Shown here in pieces: positions 25,697 to 36,011 of a DNA stretch of 37,510 bases (the stretch's first letter is position 1; each line of letters starts with the position of its first letter). The translations under genes were made by a program, and so were the position numbers. The notes under the pieces are model-generated. The model ran no database searches. It saw nothing but the letters and a program-made list of their open reading frames with translations, and was not told the DNA's origin. Source of the stretch: Clostridia bacterium (GTDB lineage: Bacteria; Bacillota; Clostridia; Oscillospirales; Acutalibacteraceae); contig JAUNLX010000012.1 in NCBI GenBank assembly GCA_030532035.1, positions 1 through 37,510 on the forward strand, given 5' to 3'.

Positions 25697-27958
25697 TCAA
25701 TCGCTTGAAGTTGTTTCAGTTGTGGTAGTTGTTTCTGTATTTTCGCTATCTGTTGTATCCTCATCATCTTCATCGGGATCAGTGGTTGTCGTTTCTTCTT
25801 CCTCTTCTGCTTCTCCCTCATCAGGAAGATGATTCTTTTTATAATATCCTACCATTGTAGAAGCCGTAGAATCTCCATCTTTAACAAGTAATCCAGTACT
25901 CGGATAATAATTTCTTCTGACAACATCAGATGGCATTACAAATTTTTTAGACGGACGACCTTTACAAAGTTCCGTCAATGATAGACCTAAAATTCTTGAT
26001 GGACGAGCTGTAGCTCCTGTGGGAATACGAGCTGGTTGATCGTATCCATACCAAACAGCTCCAACATAATAAGGTGTGCCACCGCAACTCCATTCATCCT
26101 TAAAATCACTGGTTGTTCCGGTTTTTATAAAAGTTTCAAATCCAGATACATTTGCAAGTCTTCCCGTTCCCCTTGTGGCAACAGTTTGCAAAAGTTGGTT
26201 CATAATGTAAGCAGTAGATTCTTCCATTATTTGCTCGCCTTTTTGGTCTTTGTTTTCGATATAAACTTTTTTGCCGGTGTTATCTGTAACCTTGGTGTAA
26301 ACATAAGGCTTATAATATTTACCGCCATTGCCAAAAGCAGCATATGCAGCTGCCATTTCAAGTGTAGTAACTCCTCGAGATGTACCACCAACACCCATAG
26401 AAGAGAGGTTGGCATCTGTATTTTTACCAGTTTTAACGAAGTTATTGAAATGAAATTTTTCCGTCAAAAATCTCAGAGAATTTCGAGCCCCATAATCTAA
26501 AGCTAAACGCACAGCAGTTGTGTTCAAAGAATTTTGCAGAGCGTATTGAACAGTTACCTTTTTATCGGGATCACCAAATGAACCATTCGCATTTTGTGGC
26601 CATGGTTTTCCGTCTTTAGTTATAGCATAATCGGTGAGCATTGATGAAAAGTGAATTCTATTTTTTTCTAAACTGGGTGCATATACGGACAGAGGTTTTA
26701 TAGATGAACCAGGTTGCCTTACAGCATCAACAGCTCTATTCAAGCCTCTATTTACGGTTTTGGGACCAGCTCCACCAACCATTGCAACTATTTGTCCCTC
26801 GTAGTTCATTATAGTTATAGCCGCCTGTATATTATTGGAGCCAAATCCCTTTCTATTTATAAAAATATCTTCAACTTTCTTCTGTGAATCTATTTCTATC
26901 GTAGAATAAATTTTTAAGCCACCATAATATACAAGTCTTACAGCTTCTTGATTGGAAAATCCAGCATTAACTAAATCTTTAATTAGAGAATCAATTATAT
27001 AATCAACATAATATCCATGGATCGAAGATTCAACAACTGGTTTTTTATCCTTAGTTTTTTTGTCGTCAGTATTGAACTTGATTTTATAATCTTTCATCTG
27101 CTGATATTGTTCTTTTGTAAGATAATTTTGCTTTTCCATTTGCCTTAAACATTCCTGCTGGCGTTTTCGGTTGTTATCAGGATTTAAAAGCGGATTATAA
27201 AAAGTTGGTGCCTTTGTAATACTCGCTAAAACAGCACCTTCAGCAGCATTTAATTGACTGACATCTTTATTGAAATATTTTTCGGAAGCAGTCTGAACAC
27301 CATAACAGCCAGAGCCTAAAGGTATGGTATTCAAATAAGCTTCTAAAATTTGCTCTTTTTCGTAATTTTTTTCAAGATTTAGCGCCTGTAAAATTTCATG
27401 TAATTTTCTGGAAATAATCACATCATTTTCGCCAGTTAAATTTTTAATCAACTGTTGAGTAATTGTGGAACCACCTTGTGAAAATTTATGTTTTATCATA
27501 ACGCCTGCTAATCTCACCCAGTCAACGCCCTTGTGTTTAGCAAACCTTTTGTCTTCTAAAGCAATAAATGCATTTTGAACATCTTTGGGAATTTTATCTA
27601 AATCAACCCATTTTCTGTTTTCTTCTCCATGTAAAGAAGCCACTTCAACATATTTTTTATCTTTATTTAAAGCATATATAATGCTTGTCTGATCTTGATT
27701 TGTTTTATAATAATCTAAATTAACCTTTGAAGTTCCATTGACATATGCTGCCGCATAGACAGAAGAAACTGTTGAAATAAGCAAGGTTGAAATTAAGACA
27801 ATCAATAGCATTGTCAAGAGAACCTTGACAAAAGGATTACTGCGCATGAAAAAAGCGCTCAGATTATTACCGCCACTTTGCTTTTTTTGTTTTGATTTTT
27901 TAGATTTATTTTTAGAAGAGCGTAAAGCTACTTTATTCTTTTTGTTACCTGTATTCAT
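25697..27958 (-). CDS. pbp1A: Class A penicillin-binding protein (PBP1a type)
   Basis: A 753-residue bifunctional peptidoglycan synthase. A basic cytoplasmic tail precedes the transmembrane segment at ~43-69. The glycosyltransferase (GT51) domain has E135 in ALEDKRF and GGSTITQQLIKN at 162-173. The transpeptidase domain has S418-S-I-K421, S477-L-N479 and K612-T-G614. The last ~45 residues are a low-complexity tail of Glu, Asp, Thr and Ser, which may lie in the cell wall. The ATG at 27958 has GGAGG 5 bases upstream; a TTG at 27970 is less likely. It heads the pyrC-pyrD run, an odd pairing of wall and pyrimidine genes. Confidence 0.95.
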   Translation of the reverse strand: MNTGNKKNKVALRSSKNKSKKSKQKKQSGGNNLSAFFMRSNPFVKVLLTMLLIVLISTLLISTVSSVYAAAYVNGTSKVNLDYYKTNQDQTSIIYALNKDKKYVEVASLHGEENRKWVDLDKIPKDVQNAFIALEDKRFAKHKGVDWVRLAGVMIKHKFSQGGSTITQQLIKNLTGENDVIISRKLHEILQALNLEKNYEKEQILEAYLNTIPLGSGCYGVQTASEKYFNKDVSQLNAAEGAVLASITKAPTFYNPLLNPDNNRKRQQECLRQMEKQNYLTKEQYQQMKDYKIKFNTDDKKTKDKKPVVESSIHGYYVDYIIDSLIKDLVNAGFSNQEAVRLVYYGGLKIYSTIEIDSQKKVEDIFINRKGFGSNNIQAAITIMNYEGQIVAMVGGAGPKTVNRGLNRAVDAVRQPGSSIKPLSVYAPSLEKNRIHFSSMLTDYAITKDGKPWPQNANGSFGDPDKKVTVQYALQNSLNTTAVRLALDYGARNSLRFLTEKFHFNNFVKTGKNTDANLSSMGVGGTSRGVTTLEMAAAYAAFGNGGKYYKPYVYTKVTDNTGKKVYIENKDQKGEQIMEESTAYIMNQLLQTVATRGTGRLANVSGFETFIKTGTTSDFKDEWSCGGTPYYVGAVWYGYDQPARIPTGATARPSRILGLSLTELCKGRPSKKFVMPSDVVRRNYYPSTGLLVKDGDSTASTMVGYYKKNHLPDEGEAEEEEETTTTDPDEDDEDTTDSENTETTTTTETTSSD

Positions 27959-27985
27959 TCTTTCCTCCAAAATATATCGCAGAAT

Positions 27986-27994
27986 ATTATAACA
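27986..27994 (-). promoter_or_regulatory. Extended -10 element upstream of the pbp1A-pyr run
   Basis: The minus strand reads TGTTATAAT, about 28 bases before the pbp1A start, with no clear -35 box. It lies in the 140-base divergent gap shared with the coiled-coil gene at 28099. The gap also has TATAAT at 28071 on the + strand with no well-spaced -35. Confidence 0.45.
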
Positions 27995-28098
27995 TAAAAC
28001 GCAAATAAAAGTGTCTTTTACCGTTAAATTTCATACGGTTGATTTTATCACATAAAAATAATAAAATACATATAATATATATGTTTTAGGGGGAAATT

Positions 28099-29196
28099 TT
28101 GAGCAAAAATTTATTTTCCGTTTCTGAAGACGGTTATACAAAAAAAGAAGTAGAAGATTATCTACTTTATCTTCAGACTAAATTCACAAAAACCTCAATG
28201 CAGAACGAAGAATATAAAAAACTTGAAACTAAATTAACTCAAGAAAATCGTGATTTAATACAAAAGGTAGATGAATTATCCCTTAAAAATAAAGAGCTTT
28301 ACACTGATTGTGTCAAGTTTGCAAAAAGATTAAAAGTTAAAGATCTTGAAATGGAAAAACTCAAGGACAGACAACTTGAGCTGGAAAAATCTCTCTTAGA
28401 CGAGAAAAAAATTACAAGTAAATTGCGTCAAGATTTGGAAAAAATCGAATTTGACAAATCTTCTGAACAAAAGGTCGATGAAACCACACTTGATAACGAC
28501 AAGCTCGATGAAAAACCAGTTATAATAACAGACGAAGTTCTCAAAAATCAAGAAAAGGAAAAGCCTGTCGAAAATAATAAAGAAGAAATCAAAAGCGATG
28601 ATTTTATATCTGATTTTTTTGACGAAGAAAAGCCAGAAAAAGTAAAGGGAAAGTCAAAAGCAAAAAACATATTTTTGACTTTTTTACAAATTATATTCTC
28701 TCTTTTATTTATCTGCTTAATTTTATTTGATGCTATAACTGCTGTTTCCTTTGCAATGACCAATGGTTCAAAAGACAAATATTTACTTGACAGAAGAGCT
28801 TATGTTGTTCAAACAGAAGAAAATTCTCCTCATCTACAAAAAAATGACATCGTTGTCTTGAAATTAAAAGATAAGGCAGATATAAAAAACGGAAAATATA
28901 TTTTCTATAAAAACAATCAAAATATAGAGGGCTTATTCAAAATAACAGACTCATCAAACATCAATAAAAATATGAATTTCAAAGTTTCAAGTAATCTCTT
29001 CCCTCAAAATACTGTCTTTTATGGAGATACCTCATTTCTCTCTACAGTTGAATATGTGATTCCAAAACTTGGAATAATTACAAATTTTGCATATGAAAAT
29101 CAAATTTTATTCATCCTCATAATTGTTTTATTGACTATTATTAATTTCTTGATTTTATTGCTTCTCCCCCTACTTAAGAAAAAGAAAAATAACTGA
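28099..29196 (+). CDS. DivIVA-like coiled-coil membrane protein with SipW-like extracytoplasmic domain
   Basis: A 365-residue protein I cannot name. Residues 5-30 (FSVSEDGYTKKEVEDYLLYLQ) resemble the membrane-binding start of DivIVA/GpsB proteins. A charged coiled coil covers ~35-118 and an acidic linker ~120-185. A transmembrane segment at ~190-213 is followed by ~115 residues outside, then a second transmembrane segment at ~335-358 and a basic end. The outside region (NDIVVLKL, IKNGKYIFY, YGD, IPKLGIITNF) resembles the strand pattern of SipW-type S26 signal peptidases, but the Ser-Met-x-Pro nucleophile motif is missing. The start is TTG with AGGGGGA upstream. It stands alone and ends in a strong terminator. 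Confidence 0.7.
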   Translation: MSKNLFSVSEDGYTKKEVEDYLLYLQTKFTKTSMQNEEYKKLETKLTQENRDLIQKVDELSLKNKELYTDCVKFAKRLKVKDLEMEKLKDRQLELEKSLLDEKKITSKLRQDLEKIEFDKSSEQKVDETTLDNDKLDEKPVIITDEVLKNQEKEKPVENNKEEIKSDDFISDFFDEEKPEKVKGKSKAKNIFLTFLQIIFSLLFICLILFDAITAVSFAMTNGSKDKYLLDRRAYVVQTEENSPHLQKNDIVVLKLKDKADIKNGKYIFYKNNQNIEGLFKITDSSNINKNMNFKVSSNLFPQNTVFYGDTSFLSTVEYVIPKLGIITNFAYENQILFILIIVLLTIINFLILLLLPLLKKKKNN

Positions 29197-29217
29197 TTTT
29201 CACAAATTAAAATAACT

Positions 29218-29254
29218 TTGACGGGTAACCTGTGTACCCGTCAATTTTATTTGT
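29218..29254 (+). terminator. Terminator of the coiled-coil gene
   Basis: TTGACGGGTA and TACCCGTCAA form a perfect 10-base stem around a 7-base loop, followed by TTTTATTT. It lies 22 bases after the stop codon at 29196. Confidence 0.9.
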
Positions 29255-29360
29255 AAATTTAACTAATATAATAAAAAAATATATATAACATCAATGATTA
29301 AGTAATTTCTTTTAAAATATGAATTATCTGTTAGTTTTGTAACAATTAATGGTTGTTTTG

Positions 29361-29389
29361 TTGAAAAAAAATAGCCTCAATGATATAAT
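29361..29389 (+). promoter_or_regulatory. Promoter of the SDR-zinc ribbon gene
   Basis: TTGAAA (29361-29366), 17-base spacer, TATAAT (29384-29389). A GGAGG ribosome binding site lies 10 bases before the ATG at 29428. Between the previous terminator and this promoter I see only A/T-rich sequence. Confidence 0.8.
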
Positions 29390-29427
29390 TACTATGTTTT
29401 ATTACAAATTTAGGAGGTAATTAACTA

Positions 29428-31032
29428 ATGGCAAGAAAATCTGTATTTATCACCGGTGCCTCGGGAACAATGGGTTGGGCTGCTTTCAAAGAAATCTATG
29501 ACAAAAGACCTGACCTTGACATCAATGTTCTTCTCAGAGATAGTGAAAAGAACCGTAAATTGTTCGCACCCTATTTAGGTGATAGTAGAGTAAAAATCGT
29601 TTGGGGCGATTTTGTAAATTATGATGCAATCAAAACTGGTATTGACGGAGTAAGCTATGTGCTTCATATCGGCGGACTTGTTTCTCCTGCGGCTGACTAT
29701 AGACCAAAGGAAACATTCAAAGTAAATACTTTGGCTGCTGAAAATATCGTTAAAGCAGTTAAAGCACAGAAAAATCCTGATGACATTGTTGTTGTATACA
29801 TCGGAACTGTTGCACAAACAGGTAACAGACCTGATCCTATTCACTGGGCAAGAACAGGCGATCCTATCAAAACTTCTATCTATGATCACTATGCAGTTTC
29901 AAAAACAATGGCTGAAGCAGTTTTCGCTGAATCAGGACTTAAAAAATGGGTTTCCATGCGTCAATCCGGTATTCTTTATCCCGAAATTTTATACAACATG
30001 GATCCAATTATGTTCCACGTTCCATTAAACGGAGTTTTGGAATGGGCTACTGTTGAAGACAGTGCTACTCTTATGGCTAATGTATGTAACGACGATCTTC
30101 CAGAAGAATTCTTCAGAAGATTCTACAACATCGGTTCAGGTCCTGCATACAGACTTACAAACTATGAATTCGAAGATCATCTTCTCTATACAATCGGTAT
30201 GGGACATGACGCTACTAAAAAGCTCTTCTCTCCAAACTGGTTTATAACAAAGAACTTCCATGGTCAATGGTATTCTGATTCTCAAGAACTTGAAGATTTC
30301 TTACATTTCAGACACAATACACCAATTGACGCATACTTTGCAGAAATTCTTGGCTCTCATGTTCCAGGATATTTCAAACTTTCTGGTCTCGCTGCTAACC
30401 CAATCGGAAAATTCTTCATGAAGAGAATTGCATCAGATAAGAGATTCGGAACTCTCACATGGATTAAAAACAAGGATCAAAACAGAATCAGCGCATTCTT
30501 TGGTTCTCTTGAAGATTACAATAAGATTCCTGAATCTTGGGACAACTACAAAATTTACAGACCATCAGATGAGCCTTCCTATCTTGATCATGGTTATGAT
30601 GAAACTAAGAAAACTTCCGACCTTGATATTGAAGATATGAAAAAAGCAGCTGCTTTCCGTGGCGGTGAATGTCTCTCTAAGACAATGAAAAAAGGTGACC
30701 TTATCACTCCTCTCAAATGGAAATGTCAATTTGGACATGAATTTGAAATGTCTCCCAACCTTGTATTAAAAGGTGGTCATTGGTGTCCAGAATGTCTTCC
30801 ACTTCCTTGGAACTATGATGAAATTGCAAAAGGCAACCCCTTCTTTGCACAAGTTTGGACTCCTGATCATGACGAAGATGAACATAATGTTTATGATTGG
30901 GATGTTTACAAAGATTATGATGAATTTGCTGGTAAACCAGAAGCTTTCAAAGACGCAAATGATATTCATGATAAATACAGATTCGGATTTACTGAAGCAG
31001 TTAAAGAAAAAGCAGCTAAAGAATCCAAATAA
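29428..31032 (+). CDS. NAD(P)-dependent SDR/epimerase-family protein with C-terminal zinc ribbon
   Basis: A 534-residue two-part protein. Residues 1-~330 are an extended short-chain dehydrogenase/epimerase fold: the TGASGTMG nucleotide loop at 9-16 and Y155-x3-K159 (HYAVSK). The C-terminal part holds a likely zinc site, C433-x3-H437-x15-C453-x2-C456, resembling the 'WkC..GHeW...CP.C' ribbons (DUF4379 type) otherwise seen in DNA-associated proteins, followed by an acidic tail. Codon choice (AAC, TAC, TTC, ATC, CGT, CTC) is unlike most neighbours and like groEL, suggesting high expression. It has its own promoter and terminator. The substrate is unknown; sugar-nucleotide or 3-hydroxy compounds are typical for the fold. 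I do not recognise a named family member. Confidence 0.82.
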   Translation: MARKSVFITGASGTMGWAAFKEIYDKRPDLDINVLLRDSEKNRKLFAPYLGDSRVKIVWGDFVNYDAIKTGIDGVSYVLHIGGLVSPAADYRPKETFKVNTLAAENIVKAVKAQKNPDDIVVVYIGTVAQTGNRPDPIHWARTGDPIKTSIYDHYAVSKTMAEAVFAESGLKKWVSMRQSGILYPEILYNMDPIMFHVPLNGVLEWATVEDSATLMANVCNDDLPEEFFRRFYNIGSGPAYRLTNYEFEDHLLYTIGMGHDATKKLFSPNWFITKNFHGQWYSDSQELEDFLHFRHNTPIDAYFAEILGSHVPGYFKLSGLAANPIGKFFMKRIASDKRFGTLTWIKNKDQNRISAFFGSLEDYNKIPESWDNYKIYRPSDEPSYLDHGYDETKKTSDLDIEDMKKAAAFRGGECLSKTMKKGDLITPLKWKCQFGHEFEMSPNLVLKGGHWCPECLPLPWNYDEIAKGNPFFAQVWTPDHDEDEHNVYDWDVYKDYDEFAGKPEAFKDANDIHDKYRFGFTEAVKEKAAKESK

Positions 31033-31049
31033 ATCTCATAATAAAAATT

Positions 31050-31078
31050 GCCTCAGTTTTCAAACTGAGGCTTTTTTA
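31050..31078. terminator. Bidirectional terminator between the SDR gene and corC
   Basis: GCCTCAGTT and AACTGAGGC form a stem of at least 9 bases with TTTTTTATTT after it on the + strand and AATTTTTATT on the minus strand. It closes the SDR gene and the convergent corC gene. Confidence 0.9.
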
Positions 31079-31089
31079 TTTATATAAAA

Positions 31090-32313
31090 TTAATTTGTAT
31101 CTTCAACTATCGAGTTGTCTTTTTCTGCAATTATTTCTGTTACTCTCCTACCCTCTACCTTATTAACCGTAAATTTATGTCCTTGATGATAGAAACTATC
31201 TCCTTTTTCAGCTATTTTATCTAAATTTTTTTGCACAAATGCACCAACAGTTCCAATATCTTCATCATCTTCTATATTCAATAATTTAGTCAAATCTTCA
31301 AAAGTCATTGAGCAAGTTATTTTATAAGTGTTGGGCGCTAATTTTACATATTCAAACTCAATGTCATCGTGTTCGTCATAAATTTCGCCTACTAATTCTT
31401 CTAAAATATCTTCCATCGTTATAAGTCCCATCGTTCCGCCAAATTCATCGGTAACTACTGCAATATGAAGATGGCGTCTTTGAAGAGATTTCAATAAAAG
31501 AGAAATTTTCATTGTTGGAATTACAAAAATCAATGGTTTGATTATATCTTGAACTCTGCCATTTCCCTTTATAACTTTATTAAATAAGTCTTTTTGGTGC
31601 ACATATCCTATTATATTATCTATGGACTTTGAATATACTGGTATTCTGGAAAATTCATATTCATTGAATATAGCGATATATTCTTCTAAGGAAGATTCTT
31701 TTTCTATTGCCACCATATCAACTCTTGGAATTAAAATTTCCTGAGCCTCTTTGTCATTGAATTCCATGACATTGTAAATTAGCTGATTGTCGCTTATGGT
31801 AATTCCACCCTCGCTTGTGGCTTCATCGACCATAGTTAAAAATTCGCCCTCGGTTATCGTCTTTTTCTTATTAAAAGCAAAAATTTTATCTAAAAACTTT
31901 TTCCAATAATTAAAAATAATATTCAACGGCGAAAAAATTATCATAAAAAACTCTAAGCCAGGCAACACAAATTCGGCAAATTTTTCAGGATTTTCTTTTG
32001 CAAAACTTTTTGGTGTAATTTCTCCAAAAATTAAAACAATAATTGTCAAAACAAGAGTAGATAAAGTCGTCCCTATCTCGCCATAATTTCTTACAAACAA
32101 AACAGTACCAACGCCAGCAGCAGTGATATTTACAATATTATTGCCAATTAAAACTGTGGATAAAACTTTATCATATTTATTTTCATAAATATTTAGAAGT
32201 CTTTTACCTCTTTTACTCTCGGTTTTTATTTCTGATTTTAAACGAATTTTGTTAATCGCCGAAAAAGCTGTTTCAGCGGCTGAAAAATATGCAGAAAAAA
32301 TAATGCAAATCAC
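31090..32313 (-). CDS. CorC/CNNM-type transporter (DUF21-CBS-CorC_HlyC)
   Basis: A 407-residue (minimum) membrane protein. The N-terminal DUF21 domain has about four transmembrane segments and the small-residue motif SAAETA; then a CBS pair (~175-300, ILIPRVDMVAIEKESS and VVTDEFGGTMGLITMEDILEELVGEI) and a C-terminal CorC_HlyC domain. The family is linked to Mg2+ or cobalt efflux. The start is uncertain. The GTG at 32313 has no ribosome binding site and would cut the first membrane helix; ten more in-frame codons back to an ATT at 32343 restore a full helix and sit just after GGTGAG, but no ATG, GTG or TTG exists there. The gene follows the ligase gene closely. Confidence 0.85.
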   Translation of the reverse strand: MICIIFSAYFSAAETAFSAINKIRLKSEIKTESKRGKRLLNIYENKYDKVLSTVLIGNNIVNITAAGVGTVLFVRNYGEIGTTLSTLVLTIIVLIFGEITPKSFAKENPEKFAEFVLPGLEFFMIIFSPLNIIFNYWKKFLDKIFAFNKKKTITEGEFLTMVDEATSEGGITISDNQLIYNVMEFNDKEAQEILIPRVDMVAIEKESSLEEYIAIFNEYEFSRIPVYSKSIDNIIGYVHQKDLFNKVIKGNGRVQDIIKPLIFVIPTMKISLLLKSLQRRHLHIAVVTDEFGGTMGLITMEDILEELVGEIYDEHDDIEFEYVKLAPNTYKITCSMTFEDLTKLLNIEDDEDIGTVGAFVQKNLDKIAEKGDSFYHQGHKFTVNKVEGRRVTEIIAEKDNSIVEDTN

Positions 32314-32347
32314 TAAAATTATGATTAAAAATAAATTAGAAATAAGC

Positions 32348-33766
32348 TCACCTTTTTCCCATCTTAGATTTCATATAATTGACTTTATCAAAAGCACGAT
32401 TTGCGACTTTTATTTCATCTCGATAATAGTCTGGTTTCAATTTTATTATCAAGACAAAATAAATTGTAACCATTAGTAAATACGGGAAAGGAGAAAAAAT
32501 ACCCGGATTTACAAGCGACATCAATTCAATAAACAAATATGATAAAAATAAAGTCAACTTAAAAAGAGAATGACGATTTTTAATTATGGTCTTTACTCTT
32601 ATAGAAAACAAATATATATATGCTACAACTCCCATAATTCCCATACTTCCAATAATTTGAAATACAGAATTATGAGCCCAAGGAATAGAGCCTTTTGCCG
32701 CCCCATATATCTTAACATTTTTTTCGTTTGAAATACCAGCTCCAAACACAGGATTGGCAACGAAATCTTTGATTGCCTGCTTCCAAAGATATATTCTTGA
32801 CAGACTTTGTTTTGTATCGGCAAAACGATACAGAGAATAATATAATACCGGATACCATTTTTCGTATGTAAACACAAGTACAATAACAGTTACAGCCGTT
32901 ATAAAAGTTAAAATTTTTCTACTTTTTTTATCTAATAAGAACATTGAAATAAACAAAAAGAAAAATTCAAAAATACCAAAAAGTACGCCCCCTCTTGAGC
33001 CCATTAAAAACAGAGTTGCTGCATTTATAAGAGGAACTATAAAATATAATTTGTTTCTAAAAGTCATATAAAACGAAAAAGGCATAGCTGCCATAATCAA
33101 AGTGGCGGCATTATTTCGCCATTGTACGCTTATAACTCCAAAGCCTTGGTCAAAACGATAAGAACTTAAGACATATTCTTTTGCCAGTTCAAAGGCTATA
33201 AAGAGAGTCATTAGAATCATAACATTTGCAAAATATGATTCTAAATCATACTCATAATTCGATTTTATGACTTTCGTCAAAATAATATAAACTAATAACA
33301 TTCCAAATCCGAGTCCCAAAATATATAAAAGGGAAAACGGTTTAAAATAATTAGACGGTTTAATAAGACCAAGACCACCTAAACTAACTGCAATAGATGT
33401 AAACAGCATAGCAGAAAAATATGTACCCTTGCCCATAGGAACTTTGTCGTGAGGTAGTTCACGATGATAAAAAAGAAAATTCAAAAGAACACCTATACAG
33501 ACTGGCATTACAAGCCATGGAGCAATTCCTACAAATAAATCAGCACTATCATAAAACTTCATTGCAATGGTAGTAATCATTAAAAGTGGCATAAATAGAT
33601 TGAAAATATCTTCAGATAAAATCAATATAACTCCGCAAAGATATACAAAGAATATAATTGCCATCAGCTCTTTACCGAAAAAGACAAAAAGAGCTGCTAT
33701 CAAAAAATATATAAATAATAAATACTCCGAAGAAAGTATTTTTCTTACAGACGACAATATATTCAA
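32348..33766 (-). CDS. O-antigen ligase/polymerase-family membrane protein (Wzy-like)
   Basis: A 472-residue protein with about 11-12 transmembrane segments and a larger loop holding the segments SLSRIYLWKQAIKDFVANPVFGAG and HNSVFQIIGSMGI, which are the Wzy_C (O-antigen ligase) signature; MGSRGG precedes it. Such proteins polymerise or attach surface polysaccharide at the outer face of the membrane. I chose the TTG at 33766 because AAAGGA lies 6 bases upstream; an earlier TTG at 33781 would place that site inside the gene. No other polysaccharide gene is next to it, so the glycan is unknown. Confidence 0.85.
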   Translation of the reverse strand: MNILSSVRKILSSEYLLFIYFLIAALFVFFGKELMAIIFFVYLCGVILILSEDIFNLFMPLLMITTIAMKFYDSADLFVGIAPWLVMPVCIGVLLNFLFYHRELPHDKVPMGKGTYFSAMLFTSIAVSLGGLGLIKPSNYFKPFSLLYILGLGFGMLLVYIILTKVIKSNYEYDLESYFANVMILMTLFIAFELAKEYVLSSYRFDQGFGVISVQWRNNAATLIMAAMPFSFYMTFRNKLYFIVPLINAATLFLMGSRGGVLFGIFEFFFLFISMFLLDKKSRKILTFITAVTVIVLVFTYEKWYPVLYYSLYRFADTKQSLSRIYLWKQAIKDFVANPVFGAGISNEKNVKIYGAAKGSIPWAHNSVFQIIGSMGIMGVVAYIYLFSIRVKTIIKNRHSLFKLTLFLSYLFIELMSLVNPGIFSPFPYLLMVTIYFVLIIKLKPDYYRDEIKVANRAFDKVNYMKSKMGKR

Positions 33767-33812
33767 ATTTGTTCCTTTCAACGATTAAATGAAAAAGTAA
33801 ATAAACAAAAGT

Positions 33813-33841
33813 ATTTTATCAATTTAAGAGAAAAAAATCAA
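33813..33841 (-). promoter_or_regulatory. Promoter of the ligase-corC pair
   Basis: On the minus strand, TTGATT (33841-33836), 17-base spacer, TAAAAT (33818-33813), about 47 bases before the ligase start. Confidence 0.55.
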
Positions 33842-33905
33842 ACAAATACATTAATCTTGCACTATTCCGAACATTCTATATATACCCCTTTTACCTAAAA
33901 TAGTC

Positions 33906-33933
33906 TTGATTTTTATTCTGAATGTATTATAAT
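33906..33933 (+). promoter_or_regulatory. Promoter of groES-groEL
   Basis: TTGATT (33906-33911), 16-base spacer, TATAAT (33928-33933). The CIRCE operator begins 4 bases after the -10 box, placing it over the transcription start. Confidence 0.8.
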
Positions 33934-33937
33934 ACTT

Positions 33938-33964
33938 TTAGCACTCAAACAATTCGAGTGCTAA
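33938..33964. promoter_or_regulatory. CIRCE operator (HrcA site)
   Basis: TTAGCACTC, 9-base spacer, GAGTGCTAA: an exact match to the CIRCE consensus. HrcA binds it and represses the operon until heat or unfolded protein draws GroEL away. No hrcA gene is in the window. Confidence 0.97.
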
Positions 33965-34000
33965 AAGATGTAATCAAAATTTTAATATAAGGAGGACATA

Positions 34001-35942
<1,942 letters not shown>

Positions 35943-35971
35943 TATTAACAACTCATCTCTTTCGTAAATAT

Positions 35972-36011
35972 AAAAATCTCTTTTTCATATTAATTGAAAA
36001 AGAGATTTTTT
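35972..36011. terminator. groEL terminator (bidirectional), also the junction with the adhesin fragment
   Basis: AAAAATCTCTTTTTCA and TGAAAAAGAGATTTTT form a perfect 16-base stem with a 7-base loop, with T-runs on both strands. The adhesin gene runs into it from the right: its last six residues (KNLFFN) and stop codon are encoded inside the hairpin. The sequence shared with the left-end fragment ends at 36013, about two bases outside the stem's T-run. Confidence 0.92.

Noticed and set aside
25687..25821. N-terminal extension of pyrC into pbp1A
   Set aside because: The extra residues (K/Q-rich) are the pbp1A tail read in another frame; the ribosome binding site and homologous start are at 25686.
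28031..28076. Promoter of the coiled-coil gene from TTGATT (28039) and TATAAT (28071)
   Set aside because: The spacing is 26 bases, too long for a sigma-A promoter; no better pair was found.
29428..31032. L-threonine dehydrogenase or UDP-galactose epimerase
   Set aside because: The SDR core fits only at fold level; the extra ~200 C-terminal residues with the zinc ribbon are not found in those enzymes.
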